Shown here piece after piece: positions 21,805 to 34,359 of a DNA stretch of 64,000 bases. The notes under the pieces are model-generated. The model did not search any database and had not been told where the DNA came from. It worked only from the letters and a program-made list of their open reading frames with translations. The translations under genes were made by a program, and so were the position numbers. Positions within the stretch are counted from its first letter, which is position 1. Each line of letters opens with the position of its first letter. The stretch is from positions 12,207,149 to 12,271,148 of the forward strand of contig NC_045146.1 in assembly GCF_008831285.2 (NCBI RefSeq), in the 5' to 3' direction. This DNA is from Nymphaea colorata (taxonomy: Eukaryota; Streptophyta; Magnoliopsida; Nymphaeales; Nymphaeaceae).

Positions 21805-22180
21805 AGAGAGAGAGAGAGACTTACTGTTTCTTCTGCGTTTAGTCCTTCCCGAGGCTGTTCGGAGCATTCTGTCATGGCATAGATTAAACTCATATTAGAA
21901 CACAATGAAATTGAACCATAAGAAACTATGAGCAAATAAATACTATAAATCATGTTAAAACGAGTTCAACATATCCAACGACCAGAAAGAGGGAGTTAAG
22001 ACTTTTTTCTAATTGAAGAAAGTTAAGAGTTACATTGGCCAGGGGCATGAATCTTTTCTTTGATAACATAGAGTGGGAGGGTCAGTCTGACTCCAGGTCT
22101 CTCGTTCAATTAAAAAAAACATAAAGATGAAAGATGAAAGTAATGAATGCACATCGTAACGGGTACAGTGAAGTAGAACA
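20640..22180. repeat. Segmental duplication block, copy 2
   Basis: Homologous to 27530-29360 throughout and to 1-1483 in its right part. It includes exons 2-3 of the 23-kb DC1 pseudogene. The similarity with copy 1 ends at gaagtagaaca (about 22180), the same point where copy 1 joins IRE1-like sequence. Confidence 0.75.
21762..21820. repeat. (TA)n plus (GA)n at the DC1 intron 2 donor
   Basis: A TA run (21762-21801) leads into a GA run that abuts the intron 2 donor at 21824 of the 23-kb DC1 pseudogene (minus strand GTAAGTCTCTCTC). Confidence 0.9.
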
Positions 22181-22188
22181 AACACATT

Positions 22189-22222
22189 CAAAACCTGGTT
22201 TTGAAGGCAAAAACCAGGTTTT
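22189..22222. other. Short hairpin just right of block copy 2
   Basis: The arms caaaacctggttt and aaaccaggttttg face each other across 8 bases or so. A related non-hairpin sequence follows block copy 3 near 30015-30110. The rest of 22223-23220 shows no gene. Confidence 0.55.
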
Positions 22223-23855
22223 GCCTTAAAAACTTCGTTTTAAGCTGTCATACAAATGCTCTCCTAGTGTTTCCACAAAACCCTTGTCAGTCATTGCTTT
22301 TTTTTTTTTCTTCCCGATTTGTTGGAGCAAACTAATGATTTCTTGAAAAGAAATTTGGATCATGCATCTCTTTTTTTTTCGTAATCTTATTCTTTTCCTT
22401 GACCCTAAAAAATTACAAGAAAACCGCCTAACCTTTAGACGGATAACAAATGAGCATTCAGTTTCTGAAGGTCAACAATAGGCCCTCGGACTCCCATTCG
22501 ACAAAATAAGCGAACAACTCTTCTTTTGTGAAAATCCAACAGGAACCGTGGCCCTAGACTTCCATTTGACTCGGTGGGCCGCCCTTCCATTCGCACAACA
22601 GTTGCCCGGCAAAGATCCCGGAAAAGCTAAATTTCATGATATCATGAAATTTTTCTCAACAAATCTTTGGTGAAACAACTGCGGCGAGGCATGGATTTGA
22701 CCACATAATTGAAAAGCACAAAACCTGTATGAAAATAGTAGGCTTCAAAATATGTGTTTAAAATTATGTAAATTAGCTTTATTTGACGGTGTAACTGTAA
22801 AGCGAAGATATTTTGAGTTTGTACCAAAATGTTGAGAGGAAAAAACTTATATACATGTATGAAATTTGTGGGGAAAATTGTCTGGATATTATAGTCCAAC
22901 TGATTCGAGGCTATAAAAACACACTCTTGATTTATCAAAAGTTAGCTTTCAGAGGAAATTGGGGTTCTCTGATATGAAATCCTGTAAAGTAGGTTGCTTA
23001 TGTGTTTCCTTAAAGAAAGAAGACCATATGCTATAGATTGGAAACGACGAAAATACTTGTGAGGAGTCTCTTACTCCTGCAAGAGTGAAAGCGGAACCCA
23101 AAAAGCCGCCCCTATAAAGTTATTAAAAATAGTCTTATGATAAGAGGTGGAAAGACGCGGGTGGTGCAGAGCATGGAAAACGGCTTCTGATCAAATCCCC
23201 TGTTGGGCAAGACGATGACATGATTATACATAAGGCTCCTAACATAGTTAAACAGATTCCACATGCTTACCTACGTGTACAAAAATGTCGAAAATGCAAT
23301 CGCTGCAGCTGTAGCAGCAATGCTTTATCTTTTTGTGGCAAACGCGACAGGAGGTGCCTTCAGGTGGGCGGTACAGCAGCTCAAGTTGGTGCTTTCGGTG
23401 GTTTGGTTTTTGTGCCTTGAGGGGGCAGGTTAACGCATGACAAATGGGCGTCGAATTGGCAAATCTTGCAGTGGTAATTGAACCCTTTCTCACCCTCTCC
23501 GCATATGTCGCAATAGAAAATGCCGTCATTGTAGGCGGGTCTATAACGAAGCTGGAGCTGGTGCTTCTGGTGGAAAGGGTGCGCAAGCGACGGCGGCATA
23601 AGGCCGCAGGGGCGGTGGAGGAAGAAACCGCACTTGCGGCAACCGAAAAGGTCGTCCCCCGATTTGAAAGAGAGGTCGCATGCACGACACTTTCCCTCCC
23701 CACCGTTGATCTCATTTGCTCCCATTATTTCCAGGGGGTGGTTGTGGGATCTGTGCTTAAAAGTGGACGCCATCGCTAGCCACTTAGTAAGGTCCCGAGC
23801 TCTTCCAATGGATGCAGTGCTCAACTGGTGGATAAGATGCGAGACTGGCTCCTCT

Positions 23856-23862
23856 ATTTATC
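23856..23862 (-). promoter_or_regulatory. TATA box of the 23-kb DC1 pseudogene
   Basis: Minus-strand ataaata in gataaatagaggagcc, the same position as in the 8-kb gene. Confidence 0.55.
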
Positions 23863-23884
23863 CAGAGCGAGCGCTCTTCGAATC

Positions 23885-23918
23885 ATACTTTTCTTGGCCT
23901 TTTGGCTAAGATCGAGTG
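23885..23918 (+). ncRNA. U2 snRNA 5'-end fragment, second copy
   Basis: Reads atac-ttttcttggcctttt and ggctaagatcgagtga, with one base lost relative to 8526-8560. It shares the same flank (cacttggccctcacccccac), so it was duplicated together with the DC1 promoter. Confidence 0.75.
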
Positions 23919-23969
23919 AATTTCTTCATCACTTGGCCCTCACCCCCACGACTCAGTCATCCCATTAAA

Positions 23970-24980
23970 TTTATGTGATGCCGGAACAAACATCACATAA
24001 ATCAGCCACATAAGCGTAACTTACAAGATATAGCTAAGCACATAAGCATGACATCACATAATCATAAGATATTGCCAAACACATAAGCATAACACCACAT
24101 AGACATAAGAAATTGGGGTTTCGATACCGACATTCAAACCATATGGACAACAGAAAATAACATGTATTTAAAAATAGAAGCTAATACCAAAGCGTATAAC
24201 CAGTACGACAATGTCAAAGGCACGAAATGTCAACCAACTACTAAAACAATCAAGTCTGTAGCATGGACAACTTTGATGATCTCGTTCCATTTTTTATTTT
24301 TTTCAAAAAAAATAATTTCTCAGCTTTTTATATGATTTTAATACTTCATTTTTTAAATGAAGCATGAAACACATTCCGCGCGGGAATTTACAATTCATTA
24401 CGTTGAGTATTTTTTGTTTTTAATCACAACTTTGCAGCCGAGGTTTCAGCGGGATTTTGAAATTCCACGTGGGCCCCTGATGACTAGCTTCCGCCCATCA
24501 TATTTGTTTCCCTCTATTTTCAAACCGCCTAAGAAATCCAGCCGCTTCCCCCTTTTATTTCTTTTGCAGAGTTTGTTGTTCCGGGCGTTCTTGGGAAAAT
24601 TTCGAGGTTGTTGGGATTGGAGAATAAGTCTTTTTGGCGAATCAGTTGTTCCAAGATTTTCTTCTTGGCTTTGGGGGGATGTTGGCGTTCACGATTTAGA
24701 GTCTCTGCGTTCTTTCTTGAAGGGATCAGGGTATCCTGGAACCTCAAATTGATCTTATTTTCTTCTGCAATCTTGTATTCCATTGCTTCTGTTGAATTCA
24801 CTGTTTGGGCTGTTTCAGCTTGACAAAAGTTCGCTGTTAGAACACTACTAAAAGAATGGGCCGGTCAATATCTTGGTGATGAATATCATTGGTATAGATC
24901 TATACCGGGCCGGGGCAGATGACCACCCTCTACCTGGGGTTTCGCATGGCTTGGCCTTGAGAATATTATATTTGAGGTAC
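23970..24980. other. Intergenic stretch, cacataagc-rich then a UTR-like tract
   Basis: 23985-24110 repeats short cacataagcata phrases. 24357-24823 has opposing ORFs (131 codons plus strand) without any motif; its pyrimidine-rich, G/T-rich make-up looks like a 5' leader of an unidentified gene. No gene is called. Confidence 0.35.
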
Positions 24981-25460
24981 TCGGTCGTTTTAGAGTCACA
25001 TCCTACACTTCTTTATTAGATAACAAATGTTCTCAAGTCGACGATTCCATCTGCATGCTCGATACTCAGTCGTTTTAGAGTCACATCCTACACTTATTTA
25101 TTAGATAACAAAGGTTCTCAAGTCGATGCTCGATACTCAGTCGTTTTAGAGTCACATCCTACACTTCTTTATTAGATAACAAATGTTCTCAAGTCGACGA
25201 TTCCATCTGCATGCTCGATACTCAGTCGTTTTAGAGTCACATCCTACACTTATTTATTAGATAACAAAGGTTCTCAAGTCGATGCTCGATACTCAGTCGT
25301 TTTAGAGTCACATCCTACACTTCTTTATTAGATAACAAATGTTCTCAAGTCGACGATTCCATCTGCATGCTCGATACTCAGTCGTTTTAGAGTCACATCC
25401 TACACTTCTTTATTAGATAACAAAGGTTCTCAAGTCGACGATTCCATCTGCATGCTCGAT
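24979..25460. repeat. Minisatellite, six units of 85 or 71 bp
   Basis: Units start actc(a/g)gtcgttttagagtc at 24979 (85 bp), 25064 (71), 25135 (85), 25220 (71), 25291 (85) and 25376 (85). The short form lacks 14 bases around cgattccatctgcatg and carries its own base changes (cttattta, aaaggttc). Unit 6 is long but carries the short-type aaaggttc. Confidence 0.97.
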
Positions 25461-25589
25461 AGGGATTATTTGCGAATATACACACCCATGGTAACCTTCG
25501 ATTGGATGATTTGCAGATATGCACGCTCTTGGTAACTTTTGGAAGAGGATGCTCAGATACTTACTTTCTAAATTATTCAGGAGAACATA

Positions 25590-25860
25590 AGAAGATCTAT
25601 ACCACCAAAAAGCTGACACCCGAGTCGCACCAAATTGCCCTCCGCTGAGGCTGCCATAAGGGCATTTCCCTGAGAAGATATTTGGCAAGGAGAATAATAT
25701 TGACTATGTTCTAAAAATACAGTGTTCATGTTTCAAACAATACCATGTTATTATCTCTAATATTCGGTTATTAAATATAACTACATCAATTATCATGCAA
25801 TGTTTTCTATAACAAGAATAGGGTGTTCGTAAATGCTAATTCCCAATATGAAAAAATACG
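25590..25860 (-). pseudogene. Orphan DC1-gene exon 3 start plus intron piece
   Basis: Closely matches 6600-6865, the start of exon 3 and the adjoining intron 2 of the 8-kb DC1 gene. On the minus strand it reads GNALMAASAEGNLVRLGCQL and FGGIDLL after a ctcag acceptor, then diverges before the acidic tract. No exon 1 or 2 lies nearby. Confidence 0.75.
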
Positions 25861-27520
25861 ATAATGAATATGGAGATTTTTCAGTTTGATGATTTGTTCA
25901 ATTAGTTGGTTTAGAAGAAAGATATTTGAGATTGTTGAGAGCACGTTGCTTCCGGAGTCGATGACGTATTATGGAAATCTATATCCAACGCGTTTTCTCA
26001 TTGCAAGACTGTGCTGAGCAATGAAAGGAAAAAGAAGAACAGGAAGAAGCACCAACATGGAGAGTGCATTGACTTCAGCTGCAAGTTGTTCGTAACTCGT
26101 AAGTGGGCCGTTTTGAATTCATTAAAAAGCTTGAAGCAGGGAGACAGAGAAAACGAACTGTCACGTCCTGCTTGTCAATACAACAGGTTAATGGAAGCAA
26201 AAATTCTTACAGATTTTCTCTTCCAAGTTTTCTTTTCTTTTCAATTCAGTGATAACGAGTCACAGATTGTTCAGTACGTTGATCTGAAACCAGAAAATGT
26301 CAGCTACAATTAATTTTCCATTATCACCCTTTAATGACTTACATTAATAGCATATTAAAAATTGATAGAAGTAAACAAGAGTAAAAAATGCAATCCAATG
26401 GAGGACAATGTTGAGTCAAAAGGTTTGTGGTAACATTTTTCATTTTCCAGGTTATTATAAGCTTACTTCAAACCCTCATTTAAGAGTTTTAAAGGAAAGT
26501 GTAATGCTTATTAAAAATTACCAAAAAGCGGTCTCATGCGTAAAATTCTAGGCAAAAAGCAACCCTGAAAGAAAAAATCGTTTTATACGACACTGATAAA
26601 CATCTCAAAATAAAAAAGCAAATAAAAATGCGACGTACGAAGTAATTAACTTCTGCAAGGTTGCTGGTCCAAATTTTGTGATTATTTTCACAACCATAGA
26701 TGGTTTTGTAGTGCTGGAGAGCAGGACTTTTGATGAGCTTGCTTGGATGTATATGGGGCACCGATCTCAAATTAAGTAATCATTAAGATACTAAATATTT
26801 TGTTATTTTTTTAATTAGTTGACACTCTTTACAAATATAGAGTCTACAAATCACACATTAATCGAAATTAGCGTCCACAAAATATTTATTTTTCGTAGCA
26901 CGCACATACACCTATAACATATAAAAGTATTTTAAAGAAACTATTTATAATTACATTAATTAAGTTTATTAATAGAAAATCTATGGTACCCAATATAATT
27001 CTCGTTTTTACAAAATTTATTGACGACAAGGTCTAATAATCCCCAAAGTTGCTAAAATTGAATTGCTGAAAAAACACGTAAATGAAAGACAAATGAGATT
27101 GCCCCGACCGAAGGCAAAGCACCGTAAATAAAATAAATGGAGCTAATAGAATAATATGCGACATTTTCTCGAACAACACAAACAATTTTTTAATTTAACG
27201 AATTGGTGGCCAACTCGGCGAGTCCACTCGGATGTTTTCGTTTTTCCTTGGAATTGTCTTTTATCATTGGGCTATGATACACAAGAGTCAAGAAAATTGG
27301 TTGGAGGGGAACTAGTTTAAAAATATTCACATTGGAGCTTTAATATATATAAATACCTATTTAAAAATAACGAAATCGATGTAAGCAACACCAATCACCA
27401 TGTGAATCGGCCACTATTTCAATGGATCAATATTGCCGAAGTATAATTTTAACGGTTTAAAATGTCAAAATTCATGTCGATTCTCAACCTCTCAACTTTT
27501 TTTTTTTTTTTTTTTGCTTT
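25861..27520. other. AT-rich stretch with no firm gene
   Basis: The 100-codon ORF at 26011-26313 ends IVQYVDLKPENVSYN, after an acceptor-like ttcaattcag. DLKPENV resembles a protein-kinase catalytic-loop motif, but the usual HRD is not present and no further kinase sequence follows, so this is only a hint of a kinase remnant. Nothing else is supported. Confidence 0.25.
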
Positions 27521-27529
27521 GAGTTCTTT

Positions 27530-27639
27530 TCATCAAAGCTATTCTCACAGACATGAAACGAATGCTAACCCAACCATTTGCAAGTATGTTCTCATAATCA
27601 ATTTCTAAATGTCCATATAACCTATAAAGAACTAGTGAT

Positions 27640-27681
<42 letters not shown>

Positions 27682-29360
27682 AATGTTATTAAATTCATGA
27701 CTTCCTTCTAAAGTTGTTGACAAATCAAAACCAAGATTATGTTGCTCTATACTAAGTAGAAAAAAAGTAGGTTGTACTTTATGATTACAGTAAAAATATA
27801 TATAAAAATTTATGGCAGGACACGATCGAGTTGTCATGTCATCCCTGACCGCTTTACCTATCATATGATTCGATCCAAGTCCAATTTTCGACTTTTCCAA
27901 CTATTAAAAAAAAAGGTGAGGTGAACCATTTCATCTGCATGCTATTGATCAATTACGTTTGATTACCTTCAAGAAATTAGTTGCAAATAGTTTTTTTAAA
28001 AAAAAAAAAATCTGTGGCTGTTTTTTTGCTTAAGTTAATAGCAATTGCCTTGTGTGTTAATATCATTTTTCTCTTTCTGATTTGACGTGGAGACTTGGTC
28101 CACGCACGAATGGTTTCCGGTCGTGCCATCATCTATAAGGTTGCTAAGGTTTCGTGTTGCCAACAGGCGACCTTATATCTATCGATGAATCTAAAAAATA
28201 TCAAAGTATGTTTTTAATTTAAAAATAATAAAAAAATTGAGGGAAGAGTACTTGGGAGTTGGGATTCTTCCAACCATGCGGCTCAGTTATATTGCTGGCT
28301 CTGCGTGTATAAGAAGAAATCAGTTGTTCAGAAAAATCCATCGTCTGAATAGAATTTTTTTCTAACAAAAAAAGTCTGTAAAAACTCGTCTTATCAAAGA
28401 TATGCCGATCATTAAATTACTCAGACAGAGCATATATAACAAAAAGGAAACTACATCAAATCCAAATACGTTACAACACCTCGCAGACATTTAGAGAATG
28501 GAAGAAAAACTAGGTAGGATCAAGTAGAGATGTGATAAACAATACAGCTGCAGTAGTCCTGGCAACTCATTCAAATTAAAACGGCACAGTATAGCTTCCA
28601 TTATTACATCGGCGCAAGAGCCTCCGCTTGTAAAGGCACCATCAACATTTCCCTCTAAGCCACGCACCTCCGACCCCATCGCCCAACCACCCATCCATGT
28701 CTACATCAGGAAGAACATCTACACCAAAAAACTTGACCCGCCAATTGGACCACTTTGTATGCGACTGCGATCCCTCCGACTGCCTGAGCGGCAGCATTTA
28801 GCTAAGAAGATATTTAACAAGGAGAATACGAATATTTAGTATGTTCTAAAACATGCAGAGTTCGTGTTTCAAGCAATATTGTGTTATTATGTCTAATATT
28901 CGGTTATTGAATTAAAGAAATAATTTCAATTAAATGAATGAATCGAGCCCAAGCGAAGTGGATCGAGCTGGGCATCGGCTGGGCTTCAGCCGAGCTATAT
29001 ATATATATATATATCAAGAGAGAGAGAAACTTACAAAGTTCATCGGTTCCGGTGCGGTTGGAGCATCGTGTCATAGGCATAGATTAAACTCACATTTGAA
29101 CATAATGAAATGAAACTATGAGCCAATGGGCACTATAAATCATGCTAAAACGAGTTCAATACATCCAATGACCAGAAGGGGAGTTAAAGACTTGTTTTTC
29201 TAATTGAAGAAAGTTAGGGTTTCATTGGCCGGGGGCATGCATCTTTGTTAACATAGAGTGGAAGGGTCATTCTGTCTCCAAGTCTCTTGTTCAATTAAAA
29301 AAATAAAGACGAAAGATGGGACAAATGTGGGAAAGTAATGAATGCACATCGTAACGGGTG
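27530..29360. repeat. Segmental duplication block, copy 3
   Basis: Aligns with 20640-22180 and 1-1483, including catgaaacgaatgctaaccc, cacgatcgagttgtcatg and DC1 exon 3 and 2 relics. The part at 29395-29470 also matches intron 1 of the 8-kb DC1 gene (gatggaagacgaaccgactcc). Confidence 0.75.
28560..29070 (-). pseudogene. Orphan DC1-gene exons 2 and 3, exon 1 missing
   Basis: Exon 3 relic: after atcttcttag the minus strand reads LNAAAQAVGGIAVAYKVV-like sequence, then a DVDMDGW-type acidic stretch and the same frameshift as the copy near 0.8-1.0 kb. Exon 2 relic (about 29033-29068): TGCTCCAACCGCACC is followed by a gtaagt donor, but the acceptor AG is mutated (gacac). Both exons are dead. No DC1 exon 1 follows at higher coordinates. 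Confidence 0.7.
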
Positions 29361-29474
29361 CATGTCATGAGGTAGTTTTCAAGGATCTTAAAAATTATAC
29401 TAGATGGAAGACGAACCGACTCCAAGTTCGAATTTATGAAAAAAAAAAAAAAATCCTGGTGTCCATCGAGTTAT

Positions 29475-30115
29475 TTGAATATCAGTTGTAAACATCCACG
29501 GGAAGTTAGTGGTACCTTTTTACATTCTCCTAGCTTCGACACCATCCTTGCTCCATACAATCCATAAATAGCCTCAAAGGAAAGGGAGGGGTACAGGCAG
29601 TAAGGCGGCGTGCACTCAAGTAGTCATATTTAAATCTTGTGATGGGTGTCACACTCTTGCCTTATTTTTTGGGTTGCAAATGATGGTAAACATGGTATCC
29701 GATAGTCCATTTAGGCCATGAAGCAAGCCAAACGCATTTTGCGTCAGTAAGCATCTAAAAACCGTAAAGTCTAAAAGTTCAAGGGTATTTGGATGACACT
29801 TTCCAAAACACAGTTTTTTAAAAAGCTAGGTTTATTTAAAACCAAGTTCTTTAAGTGGTTTTTAAAAATTAGTTTTTTGTGTTTGGGTAAGACACTGAAA
29901 AAACAGTATGTGGATAACCTGAAGGGGGGCCAGGCCATTCACTTCTTCTGTAAAACCATTTTTCTGTGAAAAATGAGTTTTGGTCAAGTCCATTTTTCAT
30001 GTCATCCAAAGAAACACATTCCTGGTTTCATTGCCTCAAGAACTTCGTCTTAAGCCGTCATATATAACAAATGCTCTCTTAGATTTTCCACAAAATCCTT
30101 GTCAGTCATTACTTT
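29475..30115. other. Insertion relative to block copy 2, no gene
   Basis: About 650 bp separate the end of block copy 3 from sequence (cttgtcagtcatta) that in copy 2 follows almost at once (22290-22310). It contains phrases such as aaaacacagttttttaaaa but no coding motif. Confidence 0.45.
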
Positions 30116-30119
30116 TTTT

Positions 30120-31190
30120 TCCCTGTGATTAAGATTCCTAAAATGAGAAGATGAAAGTCAAATGGGGAAGACCTCCCATGAAGGATATTCCAAACAAAGT
30201 GTAACTTTCAATGGCTTATGTACTTGTCAACCACAGTCTGGTCTTGTGAATTAGTCAATCGATTTAGTAGTCAGAGATGAAATTGAGGAAAACAGAAGGC
30301 GAAAAAAAATAAATATTCTTGTTAAAGTTCAAACTCATGATGGATTTCAAACGCAAATAGGACGAACGTGCAGATAGCTTGGGGCTCTTCTGTGCATTTT
30401 CGTCTTTCTCATCGTACCATTCTGTCACGAAATCTGGTGAGAGCTCATGGGTATGCCGACAAGTAATTCTATAATCCATTTCACACCCATTGAGACGAGA
30501 CATGTCTCCAGACTCTCGACCCAATCATGTAAATATTTGATTGAATGATCAAATAAAATTTTCACTCGACTTCCACCGTCGATTTACAATTTATTTATTT
30601 ATTAAAAGCGTAAACAATATGTACAATTTATTGAAAGCACTCATTCGATTTTTTGAATCGAAAAAAAAAGAAATTAGAGAAGAATTCGTGATGCAGGAAT
30701 GATAGATTTATGATGCATGAAACAGTTCTTGCTTCATTTCTCTGCACTTATTGGATACCAACAATTGGCCTGCAACTGTTCTTTCATTCTTCCAACCGTT
30801 CTTCTGTTTATGCTTGACGATCAGCACAATTGGAAACTCCGCTAACAGGGTTGAGAGCTGACTATTACCATCTTGTGCTTGACCATGGGTGTTCATTTTA
30901 AGTCCCAAAAAAAATCTTGACGGCCTTCAAAATATGACGTACTAGGTTAATGACAAAACTGTTCTGTTTAATGAAAAAACAGAAATTTTTGTAAAGACAT
31001 AAAAAAAACAATTCGAAAAAAGTAAAAAGATTTAAAAGAACATGCATTTTCTGTAATTTCAAAAAATGGTCACTTCTTGCTTTTGATGTATGTTTGCCAT
31101 TCAACTCGTTTTCAGACTTGCGATACCCTTTCTAACCACAACACCCTAGCAGTTTAACCCTTATGAGGCCGTCACAACTGAAGTATAAAT

Positions 31191-31228
<38 letters not shown>

Positions 31229-31440
31229 CCAATCTCTCAATGTCAATCACAATAGAAACAATTGGATGGGCATGCATGCTGACCTTTGGGACCCCTTCTT
31301 ATCATTTTCTTTGTGAATTGATTTAAGAGTGGCTCCTGCTTTACCATAGACTCCTTTTCCACCTATTGGATGCTCTTAGTTGTTGGGTAGAACCCAAAAG
31401 AAAATGCAAGTAAACATGACGAATACAAAGACAAGAAGTA
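30120..31440. repeat. Intergenic repeat block K, copy 3
   Basis: The left part (30120-30900) matches 14780-15790 and 17755-18845. The right part (31075-31440) matches 16490-16860. A GA run at 31196-31227 lies within. No gene is recognisable. Confidence 0.7.
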
Positions 31441-31449
31441 ATAATTCTA

Positions 31450-32973
31450 GGCACTAAATGGATCACATAAATATTGTCCAACTTAAAGAGGCTTGCGTGC
31501 ACGACAATGAAGACGATGGATCAGCAGGCAAAACCTGCCGTCAGCGATCCTTTGGGCCTTTTGGGCTGGCGTCACCGTATTTGAGAGGGAGGGCGGGACG
31601 AGAGGGAATGCAAAGAGAGAGGCCGGGGAAAACCGTGCGACGACTGACGTCGGAGTGCCCAACAGAGTCGGACTGCTCAACAGAGTCGCCGTTTTCTAGG
31701 GTTTGTCCAGTCTGCGGTTCATAGTAAATTTATCACGACACAATGAAATTTAACCATTTTTCGATTTAAAACTTTGACATGGAAGGTTTTTGTATGGTAA
31801 ATTTAACTGTGTTTGGTGCATAAAATACAAATTAAAAGAGACTTTTTCCCTAACCATTAAAAGTGTAGTTTTATTGGTTTAAATACATTTTGGATTCATA
31901 TAACCATTGCTAAACTACTAACAAATTGGAAAAGGACATGCTCTACATTTACTAGAGACTAAGCTCGAAGAGTATGGACATGTTCCGAGAATGTTTTTGA
32001 AGAGTAAAAAGTCCATAGTTTGATAGACAAGAAAATTTTTTCATGAAAAAATTTGAAACCCAAACATCCTGGTTATTGATTCATGTTCTGATGTAAATTA
32101 GGCAGAGCAGTAAGGAAGAGTTTGTAATCGGAAATTGCATGACACTAAAATGAGTCCCGATTCATCCTAGTTTAAAACCCACGGGCTGATCAAATCAGAA
32201 TGCCATTCATAAGCATCAATGACAATGGAGACCTGCATTGGAGAAGAAAACATTCCCATGTTGCATACCGAAGCTGATGCACCAACCAAAACAGAAAAAT
32301 TTAATGCCTCCATAAGCGGAATGAGCTACAAGAAAGAAATCACGCTCCTCCGAACATGATGTCAAATTTAATAATGCCTCCAAAAGAGGAATGAGCTACA
32401 AGAAAAAAAGTCACGCTCCTCCTAAAATCACGCACCAGGCGGTGGTGAACTCCAAATCACGCTCAACCGTGAAGACTGAGGAGGGTCCGGCAAAGGGGGA
32501 ATCGAGGGAGGTCGTTCGGCAGGATGGTCCCGCAACGAGGGAGCAGTGAAGGCGACCGCAGGAGGCAGCACCGACGAGTGGCGACGAATGGGTCGGCAGA
32601 CAAGAGGCGAGAAAGTCGGCAGCACCTGTGAGGGAGAGGAGCGCGATGGAAGAAGCCCTAACTGGCTAAAAAATTATCTATAAAAAAAGGGGGGTTGGAC
32701 TTTTTTTCCAGGCAAATTTATCCAGGAAACGAGTTTTGAGTGGAATAATTTTTGCCACGTTTGATGGCGCCCATTGAAACCTGTTGAAACAGTACAAGAA
32801 AAAAAAAAAAACCTTCATAAACAGTGTTTTTCCGGACCATGGCCTAAAGGAAAATTTCTTAGTCGGGGAGACAAAATGATCTTTTTTTGATGATAGAGCT
32901 GCCCAATCTCATGCGATCGACGGCTCTCACTAGCAGTCAATTAGACGTAAATGAACCGGAGTCTTCCTTCACA

Positions 32974-33030
<57 letters not shown>

Positions 33031-33900
33031 CTGTTCACTTTCCTGCCTCCTCTTTGAGTTCACTTTCCTGCCTCCTCTTTGATTTTATTCTTGTTCTAAG
33101 CTTTATCCTCGTTGAGTACCTCTGCGACACGAAAAATAAAACGACGGACTTTGAAAATGTCTTATGCTACTTTTTAATATATTATTCCCGGAATTTTTTA
33201 AGAAAAAAAAATTACATATTGGCGCTCAAGTTTTGAGCCAACAACAAATTGGCCCTCGAGTTTTTGAAGACCAACAAAGAAGCCCCTAAATTTTCATTTT
33301 TAATTTTAGAGAACGGCTTCTGCTTACACTATGGATGGAAAGTGATTTTTTTTTATTGAATGGCAAATTTAGCCCAGAATTTTTGTTGATCACCACGTCT
33401 GTTCCTCCTTGTAGAGCGGGACTGTTCCCCGTCAGCAGATTTTCTTGTGGCTATGTCCTAGCGAAAGTTTGAAGGTTCATTTCCTTCTTGAGCAGACTGC
33501 ACTTATTTTCTTTAAGATGGCAGAATTCAGGATTTGCTTCTAGACCAAGGGATTACCGTAGGATGAGTGGTTCTGCATTGTCCAAGCTCTCAGGGCAGAA
33601 GGGCGTGGGCTTTCCGAATATGGTGGTGGCATTTCCAGGTCGTGGTAGAAGCGGCTTTGTTTATGATGAAGATGCCGTGCGTAGTCGCGGCAGAAAGTTC
33701 AAAAGATCATCTTGTGCTCTTCTTTCTTTTGACATGATAATTGTAAACAACCTTTTCTTTTAGGAATTACGCATATTCTTTTTTTCCCCTAATTGTCAAT
33801 ATATAAGCATGGTCCATAATTGCAGAAGACAAATTTGGGTGCTTAATCAAAACTTGAGATTGAGTAGAAAAGTCTATGGACTTTCACAAAATCAAGAAAG

Positions 33901-33934
<34 letters not shown>

Positions 33935-34250
33935 GCTTAAATATGTACTGGCTTATGAATGTGCATACAGAAAGGAAGTTATCTTAGAAAACCCCGTATC
34001 CTAAATACAAACTTCTCCTAATAAGAAAATTTATAAAGTATATTGCATTTAAGGGGGCTGCCTGGGTCTGCAGCTTATGATAAGCAAAGTTCATTCAGGC
34101 GCTATAACCAAATTCAGAAGTTGAACATCTCAAGTTGAGAAGCAGGAAATTCAGGTTCACAAAAAACAGTGCTAGCAGAAGGTGTGGACAATCAAACGAA
34201 AAGGAAAATTACGCACAAACTAGTTGTGGTTATTTGTAGTGGCGACGATG
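31450..34250. other. Intergenic region with repeats
   Basis: 31458-31724 has an unrecognised ORF. 32299-32420 holds two direct copies of a tract of about 60 bp (gcctccataagcggaatgag / gcctccaaaagaggaatgag). (TA)n runs lie at 32978-33028 and 33902-33932. 33190-33420 is the inverted partner of 4630-4870. 33488-33763 encodes an unrecognised 91-codon stretch (SGQKGVGFPNMVVAFPGRG). Confidence 0.45.
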
Positions 34251-34359
34251 GGCTTCATTAATTAATATGAGAATAGTAGCACTACCGATCACATGGAAAC
34301 TTACTCAAAACGAAAACGCAGACGTCGGGTTCCTTCGTGATACTGCCGAAGCTACAGGT

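Larger units (their letters stand above)
21316..23773 (-). pseudogene. DC1-domain gene, frameshifted
   Basis: Exons trace as 23773-23271 (donor GTAAGC), 21868-21825 (CSEQPREGLNAEET, donor GTAAGT) and 21545-21316. Exon 1 begins MASTFKHRSHNHPLEIMG and reads two good fingers (CRKCGFFLHRPC; FYCDICGEGEKGFNYHC). It then loses frame within LPPQGTKTKPPK; the third finger continues in the next frame (CRVCHKKIKHCCYSC) and ends VHV before the donor. Exon 3 reads LRVVAAVARTALVIGQLAGF and a His-rich stop, with the C-terminal helix (RAKATSLAFEHMATIGS) in another frame. Splice sites survive. The nearest relative is the 8-kb gene, whose upstream region it shares, including the TATA box and the U2 fragment. 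Confidence 0.85.

Noticed and set aside
24357-24823. 131-codon plus-strand ORF
   Set aside because: No motif and no relative in the window; base composition fits a leader or spacer better than a protein.
24979-25460. CRISPR-like array
   Set aside because: The repeats are contiguous with no unique spacers, in a plant nuclear setting. It is a minisatellite.
26011-26313. Protein-kinase gene from the DLKPENV motif
   Set aside because: A single seven-residue resemblance without HRD, DFG or APE nearby is not enough.
33488-33763. 91-codon ORF as a gene
   Set aside because: Looks weakly coding (GFPNMVVAFPGRGRSGF) but I recognise no family and see no further exons.
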